A stretch of 64,000 nucleotides of DNA from positions 44,582-108,581 of the IMG/VR virus record IMGVR_UViG_3300017917_001562; one strand, written 5' to 3'. Shown piece after piece: positions 6,902-13,585 of this stretch. Positions within the stretch are counted from its first letter, which is position 1; each line of letters begins with the position of its first letter. The DNA is from a virus. The position numbers were made by a program, and so were the translations under genes. The notes beneath the pieces were generated by a model. That model searched no databases and had not been told where the DNA came from. It worked only from the letters and a program-made list of their open reading frames with translations.

Positions 6902-7146
6902 GACCACCTCAGCGTTGTAAGCATCATGTCTTGCTCAAATTCAAAATAAAATCGGCCGGTTGATTCACAAAAACTATATCGGCCATGGCTGGGATAATTG
7001 TTACACCAGTTTACAATAGCTGCTTCTTTAACGAGCCATTCTAAAGTACCAGTATCGTAACTATCGAACTCTTCCTTATTCCAAAAGTTAGTAGAGTCTA
7101 CAACATATTTGAAATTTTCTATGTCTAAGTTGGCTATTTTCTTCAC
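6898..7146 (-). CDS. array family member with GTG start (ends TTLRWS)
   Basis: 82 aa from a GTG at 7146 in the junction GAGGTGGGTGTGA. It contains VNWCNNYPSHGRYSF and FYFEFEQDMMLTTLRWS. Function unknown. Confidence 0.7.
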   Translation of the reverse strand: MKKIANLDIENFKYVVDSTNFWNKEEFDSYDTGTLEWLVKEAAIVNWCNNYPSHGRYSFCESTGRFYFEFEQDMMLTTLRWS

Positions 7147-7355
7147 ACCCACCTCAACAGTGCAAACATTCTATCTTTTTCATTTGTAATATACCACAAG
7201 TCAACACCATTAAGTGTGCCCTGGTATTCTGTTTCTATAGAATTTTTTTCACACCACTTATGAAAGTTTATTCTTTGCTGTGAGCTAACAGTAAAGCCCC
7301 GCGGATCACCTACTAATTTTACTCTGCCCTTTTCTGCAAAAACTTTAGTGGTCAT
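7143..7355 (-). CDS. array family member (ends ALLRWV)
   Basis: 70 aa from the ATG at 7355. It contains FHKWCEKNSIETEY, DLWYITNEKDRMFALLRWV. Function unknown. Confidence 0.75.
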   Translation of the reverse strand: MTTKVFAEKGRVKLVGDPRGFTVSSQQRINFHKWCEKNSIETEYQGTLNGVDLWYITNEKDRMFALLRWV

Positions 7356-7570
7356 GCCCACCTCAGTGCAAACCACTCTTTGTTTTCTCTAACTTGAAAT
7401 ATGTATCCGTTAGAGCCTGAACTTAGAAGAAAGTATTCTACTTTGTTTTCGCGCATCCAACCGTAGATGTCAAGCCACTCCTGAAATGTGCGAACAAGGT
7501 AAGTAGGGTAACCTGCCCAACCTGGGTAGCTAGTAGATTCGACTTTCATATTCATTGTGTTATCAATCAT
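7352..7570 (-). CDS. array family member (ends WFALRWA)
   Basis: 72 aa from an ATG at 7570 overlapping the end of the lipoprotein gene; a start 15 nt further in (MNMKVES) is possible, as neither has a strong SD. It contains FQEWLDIYGWMREN and YIFQVRENKEWFALRWA. Function unknown. Confidence 0.7.
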   Translation of the reverse strand: MIDNTMNMKVESTSYPGWAGYPTYLVRTFQEWLDIYGWMRENKVEYFLLSSGSNGYIFQVRENKEWFALRWA

Positions 7571-7901
7571 GAAAATCGTAATCGTAGCAGTGTCTAATTT
7601 CGTGTCCTAAATTTGAAGTGCTGGTGTTGGTACCTGTAATTACAGTACACTGATCACCTCGCCAAACAGCACAACCAACAATTCTATTTTTACCAAATCT
7701 ACCATTGGTGCTTTTATCACAGATTTGTTGCAGCTCTTGGTCAGACACTTGACGCCAAGTAATAGTTCTTACTCTTGTTTGTGATTTAGCAGTACTGATG
7801 TGTTCGGCGTTGTATTCCCATGCCTTAACGGGGTTGACAGGTTGAGCACTACAACCAGATACTGCTGCAACAATCGCAAAAACTAAAGACATTTTTTTCA
7901 T
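7563..7901 (-). CDS. lipoprotein with HExxH motif, putative periplasmic zinc metallopeptidase
   Basis: 112 aa. The N-terminus MKKMSLVFAIVAAVSGC is a lipoprotein signal with a VSGC lipobox, so the mature protein should be lipid-anchored in the cell envelope. The C-terminus holds LGHEIRHCYDYDFHD: an HExxH zincin motif with further D and H residues that could be the third ligand. Four other Cys may form disulfides. SD is AAGGTGGAATTAAC from the LRWN end of the upstream array gene. It is not an array paralog. A protease role is inferred from the motif only. Confidence 0.7.
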   Translation of the reverse strand: MKKMSLVFAIVAAVSGCSAQPVNPVKAWEYNAEHISTAKSQTRVRTITWRQVSDQELQQICDKSTNGRFGKNRIVGCAVWRGDQCTVITGTNTSTSNLGHEIRHCYDYDFHD

Positions 7902-7902
7902 G

Positions 7903-8127
7903 TTAATTCCACCTTAACAAAAACATTGTCAAATCTTTTTGATTTTTAAATTCAAACATATCGTAGGCAATCCTGTAACCACAATGATTTTCCCTGCACC
8001 ATTCTACCATTTCAGCTATAGGATAGCCTAAATAATGACCTTCTTGATCAAGTATAAATTCATCCACCGAAATTTTTACAGCAAGCCTAAGCCTTGGATC
8101 TGGTTCAATGGCGTAGGCTTTGCTCAT
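7903..8127 (-). CDS. array family member (ends FLLRWN)
   Basis: 74 aa; the ATG at 8127 overlaps the stop of the VWA gene (TAATG). It contains EMVEWCRENHCGYRIAY and FEFKNQKDLTMFLLRWN. It is the most upstream copy in the contiguous array. Function unknown. Confidence 0.75.
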   Translation of the reverse strand: MSKAYAIEPDPRLRLAVKISVDEFILDQEGHYLGYPIAEMVEWCRENHCGYRIAYDMFEFKNQKDLTMFLLRWN

Positions 8128-9404
8128 TATGCTTTGGCCAATTCCTTGGCTCGTTCATAAATTGCCCAAACACCAAAGGGAGGTTCTGCTTGCTCGTTGC
8201 CTTTGATAATGAATACAGTATCGCAGTATTCGCTGTCACCCCACTCACCAAAAGGCATACCGTCAGTGAACATGATAAACTTCTTAGGTTGAATATCATT
8301 TTCCTTCATGTATTCCCAATTAGCCATAAAGTCAGTACCACCACCACCTTGGGGCTCATAGGTAAGAATGTCCTCTAGTGATTCTGAACTGTAAACTTGG
8401 TGATTATACACTGCGGTGTCAAAACTCCACACTTGAATCTTGTACTCGTCATAGGCTTCCATAATGCCTTTGATCTCAGCCATAAAAGCCTTGATGTCTT
8501 CCTCGCCAATAGAACCCGAAGTGTCAATGGCAATACAAACATCAATCTGTTGACCCGGGATCATACCAGGCATAACAGCATCCAAGTGCCAGCTACGGCG
8601 TGAAGGGCGCAACCAAGTAAAGTCGTTTTTAACGGTGCTTTGGATTTGTTGTTCCAACAGCTCACGCCAGTTAACTACAGGCCTAGTCAAGTCTTTGATC
8701 AGACGCTTAACACCTGACGGCAAATTGCTGGCGCCTGTGGCCTGTGCGGCCTGTAGCAGTGCTTCGCGGATTTCGTCTTTGATGGCCTGTCGTTCTTCTT
8801 TGCTGAGACGGGGACGACCTTTGCCTTCTTTCTCGTCACCATCTTCGTCGCTACTGCCGTTGTCACCATCACCGTCCAAGTGCTCGTCTAACAGTTGATC
8901 CATCAAATCGCTGATGTCAATTTTTTCTGCATTTTCATAAAGGTCGTCGTAGACTTCTTCAGCACTCCAACCTTTGTATTTGACATCATACAGGCAAGGG
9001 GTAATTTTGTCACCAATCCGTTGCTCAATCAAATCACTGTTAACACAATAGTCAGCGGCACAATTAAACAAACGGCGATCGCGGTCGCCATTACGACCCA
9101 TATGGTCATAGACATTGTGCAGAACTTCGTGGCCAAACAAGAACTCAAGTTCTTTGGGTTTCAGTTTATTAACGAACTCAGTGTTGTAATAAAATTTACG
9201 ACCATCGGTTGCAGCAGTACCAAGCCAACTGTCTGCATTAACCAATTGCAGTCTGGTAGCAAGGTTACCAAAGAATGGTGCCTTAAGCAAGAGACCGATA
9301 CGAGCAGTAGTCAATTTTTCACGCACTGCACGATCCAAAGCAGGATCGGTATTGTCAGTGAGACGACCTGCGATGTCTTTTTGTTTACTGTCTGATGTAG
9401 CCAT
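8127..9404 (-). CDS. VWA-domain protein with metallopeptidase-like N-terminus
   Basis: 425 aa. The N-terminal half contains FGHEVLHNVYDH (about residues 90-101), an HExxH motif of the kind seen in proteins annotated as putative metallopeptidase plus VWA-like. After an acidic linker (about 175-200), the C-terminal half has the MIDAS motif DTSGSIGEED near 292, TDF and FTDGMPFG. With the MoxR-type ATPase upstream it forms the AAA+/VWA pair thought to remodel or load metals into partner proteins; the phage target is unknown. SD is AAGGAG, and the gene has its own sigma70 promoter. Confidence 0.85.
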   Translation of the reverse strand: MATSDSKQKDIAGRLTDNTDPALDRAVREKLTTARIGLLLKAPFFGNLATRLQLVNADSWLGTAATDGRKFYYNTEFVNKLKPKELEFLFGHEVLHNVYDHMGRNGDRDRRLFNCAADYCVNSDLIEQRIGDKITPCLYDVKYKGWSAEEVYDDLYENAEKIDISDLMDQLLDEHLDGDGDNGSSDEDGDEKEGKGRPRLSKEERQAIKDEIREALLQAAQATGASNLPSGVKRLIKDLTRPVVNWRELLEQQIQSTVKNDFTWLRPSRRSWHLDAVMPGMIPGQQIDVCIAIDTSGSIGEEDIKAFMAEIKGIMEAYDEYKIQVWSFDTAVYNHQVYSSESLEDILTYEPQGGGGTDFMANWEYMKENDIQPKKFIMFTDGMPFGEWGDSEYCDTVFIIKGNEQAEPPFGVWAIYERAKELAKA

Positions 9405-9429
9405 TTATCTGCTCCTTGTTAATGTATAT

Positions 9430-9458
9430 ATTATAACACACTTGCGAATTTTTGTCAT
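9430..9458 (-). promoter_or_regulatory. sigma70-type promoter (ATGACA-17-TATAAT)
   Basis: ATGACA at 9458-9453, TATAAT at 9435-9430, 17-bp spacer containing AATTCGCA. It lies upstream of the VWA gene and could also supply transcripts for the whole array downstream. Confidence 0.7.
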
Positions 9459-9471
9459 TAATACCAAAGTA

Positions 9472-9765
9472 TTACAACCATTTAAGTGTAAACAGTTCTA
9501 GTTCTTGATTTGTTTTAAGATAAATTAATGGAGTATCGTATTTAATATCCTCTAATCTATAAGACCAAGATTGGTTCCTAGTAAATTTTGCATGACTTAA
9601 ATGAAGGTTGAGTTGGACACCCATACCCCATATTTCATTGCACCAATGACACCATTCTACAAATTTAGGAATTCTAGAGTCAAAGGGTTCGTGCAGTTCA
9701 ATCCTGTATGCAAAATGCCCATATCCTCCATGACGGCGATCTAATTTTACAACCTTGGCGGGCAT
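9472..9765 (-). CDS. solitary array-family protein (ends FTLKWL)
   Basis: 97 aa. FVEWCHWCNEIWG in the middle and IYLKTNQELELFTLKWL at the end match the array family. It stands alone between the ATPase and VWA genes. Its stop is followed by a promoter and not by an overlapping start, so its LKW tail is not needed as an SD. Function unknown. Confidence 0.7.
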   Translation of the reverse strand: MPAKVVKLDRRHGGYGHFAYRIELHEPFDSRIPKFVEWCHWCNEIWGMGVQLNLHLSHAKFTRNQSWSYRLEDIKYDTPLIYLKTNQELELFTLKWL

Positions 9766-9784
9766 GATTGTTACTAGTAATTGG

Positions 9785-9828
9785 GGACTTACGGGAGAAA
9801 GGAGTTGGAAAGCCCTGCCCCGTAGTCC
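9785..9828 (-). other. RNA hairpin directly after the MoxR-type ATPase gene
   Basis: On the minus strand GGACTACGGG (9828-9819) pairs with CCCGTAAGTCC (9795-9785), a 10-bp stem with one bulged base and a 23-nt internal part that could fold further. It begins at the base after the ATPase stop codon. There is no T-run, so it may stabilise the 3' end or attenuate and is not a classic terminator. Confidence 0.5.
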
Positions 9829-10938
9829 TTACTTGCTGTTGGCGGCTACAATGTATTTGCCAAATCGCTTATGGAACTCGTCGAAATGTTTCAACTTGCC
9901 AGGAATGAAAGGCAGATTGTAGGTAGTCAGTGCAACACGAGCACCCATAACAGTCAATTCGGTAGTGAAATTGTCCATCATGTAACGGAAGAAGAAATCT
10001 GCCATACTGTTAAATTTCTCGTCAGGCTTGCCGTTATTTTTTAGCACATGATCCTGAAGTTCATAGCAGAGGTTCACAGTTAGTGAGTACATGGCTGAAA
10101 TTTCTTTGACCTTAAGATCAGTGACTTTGCCGTCAAGAATGTCAATAGGCTTAGGCAACTGACCTGCAACCTTGCGGTGCGCCATAAACTTAACTGCAAC
10201 ACCTTCGCCCACAGCACCTGAAATCAAGTCAGTAAGTTCGCTGTCAGTGCAGTCATTGTCCTCCAACAGTTCACTGACAAAAGTCCACGAACGAGGAGTA
10301 GCGAACGCACGGCTTGAACTACGGGGGTCAAAGTCGTAAAGGTCTTGTTTAGCAAAACCAATATAACCAATCACATCTGAACTGATGCGGTTAATGGTAG
10401 CCCATTGCTCCCACGATTCGTGATCAACTCGCATCTCCAAGTGAACGAAGCGGTTAGCCAACGGAGCAGGCATACGATAAGTAACGCCTTTATCAGTTTC
10501 ACGGTTACCTGCGGCAATCACAACCACATTGTCAGGCAGTGTATACTTGCCAATACGGCGGTTCAAAACCAGCTGATAAGCTGCGGCCTGGATGCTGGGT
10601 GCAGCACTGTTCATTTCATCAAGGAACAAAACAACCACAGGATACTGTTTGGCCAGTTCTTCACTGGGCAAGTCGATTGGGGGAGCCCAATCCATCAAAC
10701 CATTGTCTTTGTTGTAATAAGGAATACCACGCAGGTCAGTGGGTTCCATCTGTGCCAAACGAAGGTCAATCATAAGACCGCCCATTTCTTCAGCAATACT
10801 AGCAACCAGTTCGGACTTGCCGATGCCTGGAGGACCCCACAGGAACAGGGGTCGTTTTTTCTTAAAACACTTGGTAATGGCACGACGAGCGGTCAGTGCG
10901 GTTACAGTGCGATTTTCAGTAATTGAGTCTTTCGACAT
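9829..10938 (-). CDS. MoxR-type AAA+ ATPase
   Basis: 369 aa. Walker A GPPGIGKSE near residue 36, Walker B VVLFLDEMNSA near 101-111, sensor-1 type VIAAGNRETDKG, and RMPAPLANRF as the arginine-finger region: the standard MoxR/CbbQ order. It is an ATP-driven remodelling protein, expected to act with the VWA protein encoded 0.4 kb downstream. Strong AAGGAG SD; its own sigma70-type promoter lies just upstream. Confidence 0.88.
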   Translation of the reverse strand: MSKDSITENRTVTALTARRAITKCFKKKRPLFLWGPPGIGKSELVASIAEEMGGLMIDLRLAQMEPTDLRGIPYYNKDNGLMDWAPPIDLPSEELAKQYPVVVLFLDEMNSAAPSIQAAAYQLVLNRRIGKYTLPDNVVVIAAGNRETDKGVTYRMPAPLANRFVHLEMRVDHESWEQWATINRISSDVIGYIGFAKQDLYDFDPRSSSRAFATPRSWTFVSELLEDNDCTDSELTDLISGAVGEGVAVKFMAHRKVAGQLPKPIDILDGKVTDLKVKEISAMYSLTVNLCYELQDHVLKNNGKPDEKFNSMADFFFRYMMDNFTTELTVMGARVALTTYNLPFIPGKLKHFDEFHKRFGKYIVAANSK

Positions 10939-10965
10939 CGTCTTCTCCTTTGCTTTAAAAAGTAT

Positions 10966-10994
10966 ATTATACCTAATCTGCGAATTATTGTCTG
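10966..10994 (-). promoter_or_regulatory. sigma70-type promoter (CAGACA-17-TATAAT)
   Basis: CAGACA at 10994-10989 and TATAAT at 10971-10966, with AATTCGCA in the 17-bp spacer as in the promoter at 9430. It drives the MoxR-type ATPase gene. Confidence 0.65.
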
Positions 10995-11000
10995 TAGTTA

Positions 11001-11273
11001 TTATACCACAGTCAACATATTAGCAGGAACTCGCCACAGACCTGCCACAGTGCGAACAGTGACATATTTCTGTGCAATTTTGACCACTGTACCAGTGTAA
11101 TCACGGCCTTGTTTGGAATTGTGAAAGTTAACATTGTCGCCCAACATCAAACTGGCTTTGGTTCGCTTGGTCAGCTGAGCCCTAGCATATTTTAAAGCTT
11201 CTGTAATTTTACTAAGGTCTTCGTTGGTAAAATTACCGGCCACCAATTCACGGACGATATCGTTTGTGTTCAT
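11001..11273 (-). CDS. conserved small hypothetical protein
   Basis: 90 aa. The first half is helical (FTNEDLSKITEALKYARAQL). The second half is a small beta module (LGDNVNFHNSKQGRDYTGTV, then WRVPANMLTVV) resembling a KOW/SH3-like fold, so nucleic acid binding is possible but unproven. AGGAG SD; own sigma70 promoter. Confidence 0.75.
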   Translation of the reverse strand: MNTNDIVRELVAGNFTNEDLSKITEALKYARAQLTKRTKASLMLGDNVNFHNSKQGRDYTGTVVKIAQKYVTVRTVAGLWRVPANMLTVV

Positions 11274-11309
11274 GTTAGTTCAACTCCTGTTTTGTTACTG
11301 TATGCCATT

Positions 11310-11338
11310 ATTATAGCAAAATTGGGAATTTCGGACAA
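11310..11338 (-). promoter_or_regulatory. sigma70-type promoter (TTGTCC-17-TATAAT)
   Basis: TTGTCC at 11338-11333, TATAAT at 11315-11310; spacer GAAATTCCCAATTTTGC nearly equals that of the promoter at 12004. It drives the 90 aa gene. Confidence 0.75.
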
Positions 11339-11352
11339 GTACTACTTGAGTA

Positions 11353-11778
11353 TTACTTTTCTAGGGCGTAGGGTTTGTCCCAACGGCCAATGTTGACATC
11401 AATATACCAACCCACATCAAAATAGTCAGTCATTGCATCGCTATTGTCGTGATTGCCGTTATTCATTGCAGGAATAACTTCCTTCAAAAAGTTAAGGGCC
11501 CGGCCACTGAAATGCTCTTTGTACCAATAAGGATTAACATCCAGGCTACGGTTCTTGCGGATGTAGTCAATTTGATCTTGACCCATCTTTTTACCAGACA
11601 GACCATTGGTGTCAGTTTCAATGAAATTTTCAATGAAGTCAATGCGACCCTGCTTGATGTTCAGAACCAAGGTGCTGTGATTGCGAACTGCAATACTGGC
11701 CTTGACACCATACTTCTTGCAGATTGCTTTGATGGCAGGTGCCAGCATAGCCTTCTTTTCTTGCGACATATAAGCCAT
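11353..11778 (-). CDS. conserved hypothetical protein
   Basis: 141 aa, starting MAYMSQEKKAMLAP. KKYGVKASIAVRNHSTLVLN is followed by FDVGWYIDVNIGRWDKPY at the end. I recognise this as a type found in many large phages and some plasmids, but know no function. TAGGAG SD. Confidence 0.78.
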   Translation of the reverse strand: MAYMSQEKKAMLAPAIKAICKKYGVKASIAVRNHSTLVLNIKQGRIDFIENFIETDTNGLSGKKMGQDQIDYIRKNRSLDVNPYWYKEHFSGRALNFLKEVIPAMNNGNHDNSDAMTDYFDVGWYIDVNIGRWDKPYALEK

Positions 11779-11791
11779 TTTTATCTCCTAA

Positions 11792-11971
11792 TTAAACAGC
11801 AAGCGCGAACAGTTTCGCCATATTAGAAAACACCACACGATAAGCACGGACTTCACGATCCGTCAAGTCTTCTATGCTGTCTTGCATTTCTTCAAGAGTT
11901 TCCAGCAGGCCCGGAAGAGCCCAGTTTTGCTGATAATCTTGGACAATTTCCATGGCTTGTTCAAAGTTCAT
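11792..11971 (-). CDS. small hypothetical protein (59 aa)
   Basis: Starts MNFEQAMEIVQDYQ after an AGGAG SD, with the sigma70 promoter at 12004 just upstream. An acidic helical protein containing LLETLEEMQDSIEDL. It co-transcribes with the 141 aa gene. Function unknown. Confidence 0.75.
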   Translation of the reverse strand: MNFEQAMEIVQDYQQNWALPGLLETLEEMQDSIEDLTDREVRAYRVVFSNMAKLFALAV

Positions 11972-12003
11972 TTCAAACTCCTGTTTTGTTAACCTATGCC
12001 ATA

Positions 12004-12032
12004 ATTATAGCAAATTCAGGAATTTCGAGCAA
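12004..12032 (-). promoter_or_regulatory. sigma70-type promoter (TTGCTC-17-TATAAT)
   Basis: TTGCTC at 12032-12027, TATAAT at 12009-12004; spacer GAAATTCCTGAATTTGC. This and the promoter at 11310 share 12 of 17 spacer bases or more, suggesting duplication or a shared bound factor. Confidence 0.75.
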
Positions 12033-12048
12033 CCAAAAAAATGTATAC

Positions 12049-12420
12049 TTAGGTATTACTTTCTAAGTTGTCTAAGTAAGTGGCAAGGTCTCCGCCCATT
12101 AATTGCAACCAACTAGCATCCTGCTCATCTAAGACAATAAATTTTGCAGTACGGCTCCAATAGTAATATGGACCAGGAAACAATCTTTCAAGTTGCAGTA
12201 AGTTCTTGTTGGTCAAGGGCTTGGGCAATTCAAAAGAGAAAATTTCTAATTTTAATTCTTTGACTACAAACTGATAACCAGTCATGCTTAATCTAATGCT
12301 GGCATCGTCAGTATGGTTGTGCCACATAAATTTCAAATCAGCTGTGGGCCTGCCAACTTGATGTGCAAATATTTTTGTAAGTTGGCTTTGTGTAAATCGC
12401 TTAAGGGAAGATTTGATCAC
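12049..12420 (-). CDS. hypothetical protein, possible distant array relative
   Basis: 123 aa from a GTG at 12420 with a weak SD; the start is uncertain. LERLFPGPYYYWSRTAKFIV followed by LDEQDASWLQLMGGD resembles the family's aromatic strand plus DA-x-W-x-L segment, but there is an extra C-terminal tail. The gene overlaps the end of the 95 aa gene by 20 nt. Function unknown. Confidence 0.65.
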   Translation of the reverse strand: MIKSSLKRFTQSQLTKIFAHQVGRPTADLKFMWHNHTDDASIRLSMTGYQFVVKELKLEIFSFELPKPLTNKNLLQLERLFPGPYYYWSRTAKFIVLDEQDASWLQLMGGDLATYLDNLESNT

Positions 12421-12688
12421 CGCTTTTCAACAGTACTACAGTGAACTTGTCGGTCTTGAACAGTGTGTTTAACTTTTTGCAAAGATTAATAGCATGTCCT
12501 GGATTGCTGAAACTGGTCTTTTTATATTTAGGTCCAGGATAGTTGACCAACATATTGTGGCTTTTTAAATTGATTGGTTGATTATCGTAGAACACTGCCC
12601 AGATGCCTTCACTGCTGAGAATCTGTTCTGTTTTGTAAGTCTGTTTGTCGACATAATCGATTAAGACTGTGGGCTTGGGTCTACTCAT
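12401..12688 (-). CDS. conserved small hypothetical protein
   Basis: 95 aa, with ILSSEGIWAVFYDNQPINL and NYPGPKYKKTSFSNPGHAINL; it looks like a small mixed alpha/beta protein. A late-type ATAAATA motif lies 24 nt upstream of the ATG. Function unknown. Confidence 0.72.
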   Translation of the reverse strand: MSRPKPTVLIDYVDKQTYKTEQILSSEGIWAVFYDNQPINLKSHNMLVNYPGPKYKKTSFSNPGHAINLCKKLNTLFKTDKFTVVLLKSGDQIFP

Positions 12689-12707
12689 AATATTTGATCT
12701 TACTGTA

Positions 12708-12714
12708 TATTTAT
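12708..12714 (-). promoter_or_regulatory. T4-type late promoter motif (ATAAATA)
   Basis: ATAAATA on the minus strand about 20 nt before the 12401-12688 start, in a gap with no sigma70 match. Confidence 0.5.
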
Positions 12715-12730
12715 GCCTTAATATACGCAG

Positions 12731-12952
12731 TTAAAAAGTACCACCATCCATGTTTACAGTAACATCACTACTTTGACCAGTGGTGGATAATTTCCTAGTC
12801 AAAACTGCACAAAAATTAAGTATTTCAAACAATTCTGCTTGAATATCTCGTGCTTCTTGAGCCGAAAGGATCAGTTGTTTACTGTTGCTTTGATTCATGA
12901 CTTTTACTTTGTCATTGAACATTTTTAAGTGCAGACTAAGATTATTCTCCAT
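12731..12952 (-). CDS. conserved small phage protein
   Basis: 73 aa from the ATG at 12952 (MENNLSLH). The start overlaps the previous gene by 11 nt and follows an AAGG. It contains QLILSAQEARDIQAELFEIL and ends VTVNMDGGTF. Helical; I recall relatives in T4-like phages, function unknown. Confidence 0.72.
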   Translation of the reverse strand: MENNLSLHLKMFNDKVKVMNQSNSKQLILSAQEARDIQAELFEILNFCAVLTRKLSTTGQSSDVTVNMDGGTF

Positions 12953-13418
12953 TTGCTGCCTTAAGTGCTTCACTCATTTCTTCTTTGGTCATAAAAGGAC
13001 CTTGAAATGGATATCTGTTTAATGTGATTAATTTTGGGCAAAAACTTTTGACCCAACCATTGTTGAATTTAATTATGTAATGGCCAGCACAATAATAGCT
13101 TTTGCTTTTACTGGTCTTAGTATAAACACCAAACTGATGTTTAACATCCCATAGAATATTCCAAGGCTTATTGGTTACTGGATATCCATATACTAAATGT
13201 TCAGGCGCCGGCTTAGTTTTGGCTTTTGAATCTTTGTCAAAAGTAATATTGTATTCTTTAGACAATAACTTAATTGTTGGAAATTTAGTTCTGCTGTTAG
13301 TGTCTGCGTAGACAAACCCCCCATTGTCTACAGCTTGGATCGTAGCAACTTGATTGCCATGATCTTCTACTACCCAGAATTTATTCTTTAGAATCGGTTT
13401 GGCTATCAGTTCCGTCAT
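12942..13418 (-). CDS. conserved phage hypothetical protein
   Basis: 158 aa starting MTELIAKPILKNKFWVVEDH at 13418, with AAAGG SD; the frame is open for 44 more codons upstream but those overlap the previous gene. Mixed beta-rich protein with two Cys (YYCAGHY, SFCPKL). Function unknown. Confidence 0.72.
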   Translation of the reverse strand: MTELIAKPILKNKFWVVEDHGNQVATIQAVDNGGFVYADTNSRTKFPTIKLLSKEYNITFDKDSKAKTKPAPEHLVYGYPVTNKPWNILWDVKHQFGVYTKTSKSKSYYCAGHYIIKFNNGWVKSFCPKLITLNRYPFQGPFMTKEEMSEALKAANGE

Positions 13419-13575
13419 TGTTTTTTTGACCTTTCGTATATTGCTCATTGAGCCACTCGTGATACCGTTCGTAGTATTCTGCAGCATCATACATTGGCAT
13501 TTGTTTATACCACTCAAAATATTCATCGCAGTGGCTTTGCCACATTTCATATAACCAGTGTTGAAATTTTAACAT
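13381..13575 (-). CDS. small aromatic-rich hypothetical protein
   Basis: 64 aa rich in Trp, Tyr and acidic residues in the first 45 positions (MLKFQHWLYEMWQSHCDEY), then a hydrophilic tail that overlaps the next start by 38 nt. No domain recognised. Function unknown. Confidence 0.55.
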   Translation of the reverse strand: MLKFQHWLYEMWQSHCDEYFEWYKQMPMYDAAEYYERYHEWLNEQYTKGQKNNDGTDSQTDSKE

Positions 13576-13585
13576 AATAATTCTG

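Larger units (their letters stand above)
1262..8127 (-). repeat. tandem array of diverged short paralogs sharing a C-terminal LRW[S/A/V] signature and junction repeat
   Basis: About two dozen consecutive minus-strand genes, mostly 69-96 aa. They share a loose pattern: W[C/L]-x2-N near the middle, an aromatic-rich strand, an F-x4-D-x3-[F/L] segment, and a final [A/L/M]LRW[S/A/V]. Gene bodies have diverged beyond easy alignment while the junctions are nearly identical: the 14-mer TCATGACCACCTCA (plus strand) occurs exactly at 3499, 5464, 5981, 6187, 6438, 6656 and 6898, with close variants elsewhere. The junction encodes LRWS-stop and holds the next gene's GAGGTGG SD and ATG. Genes at 1770, 4556 and 7563 do not belong to the family. 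Confidence 0.85.

Noticed and set aside
1262-8127. CRISPR-like array, because of regularly spaced 14-mers
   Set aside because: The repeats are 210-290 bp apart, lie in coding sequence with an SD/stop/start role, and the spacers are open reading frames.
8895-9395. 166-codon plus-strand frame opposite the VWA gene
   Set aside because: Antisense to the HExxH part of the VWA protein; no SD or recognisable motif.
9472-9765. Treating this gene as a chance frame because it is solitary
   Set aside because: The W-C centre and F-x-LKW end match the family, and it fills the gap between two real genes.
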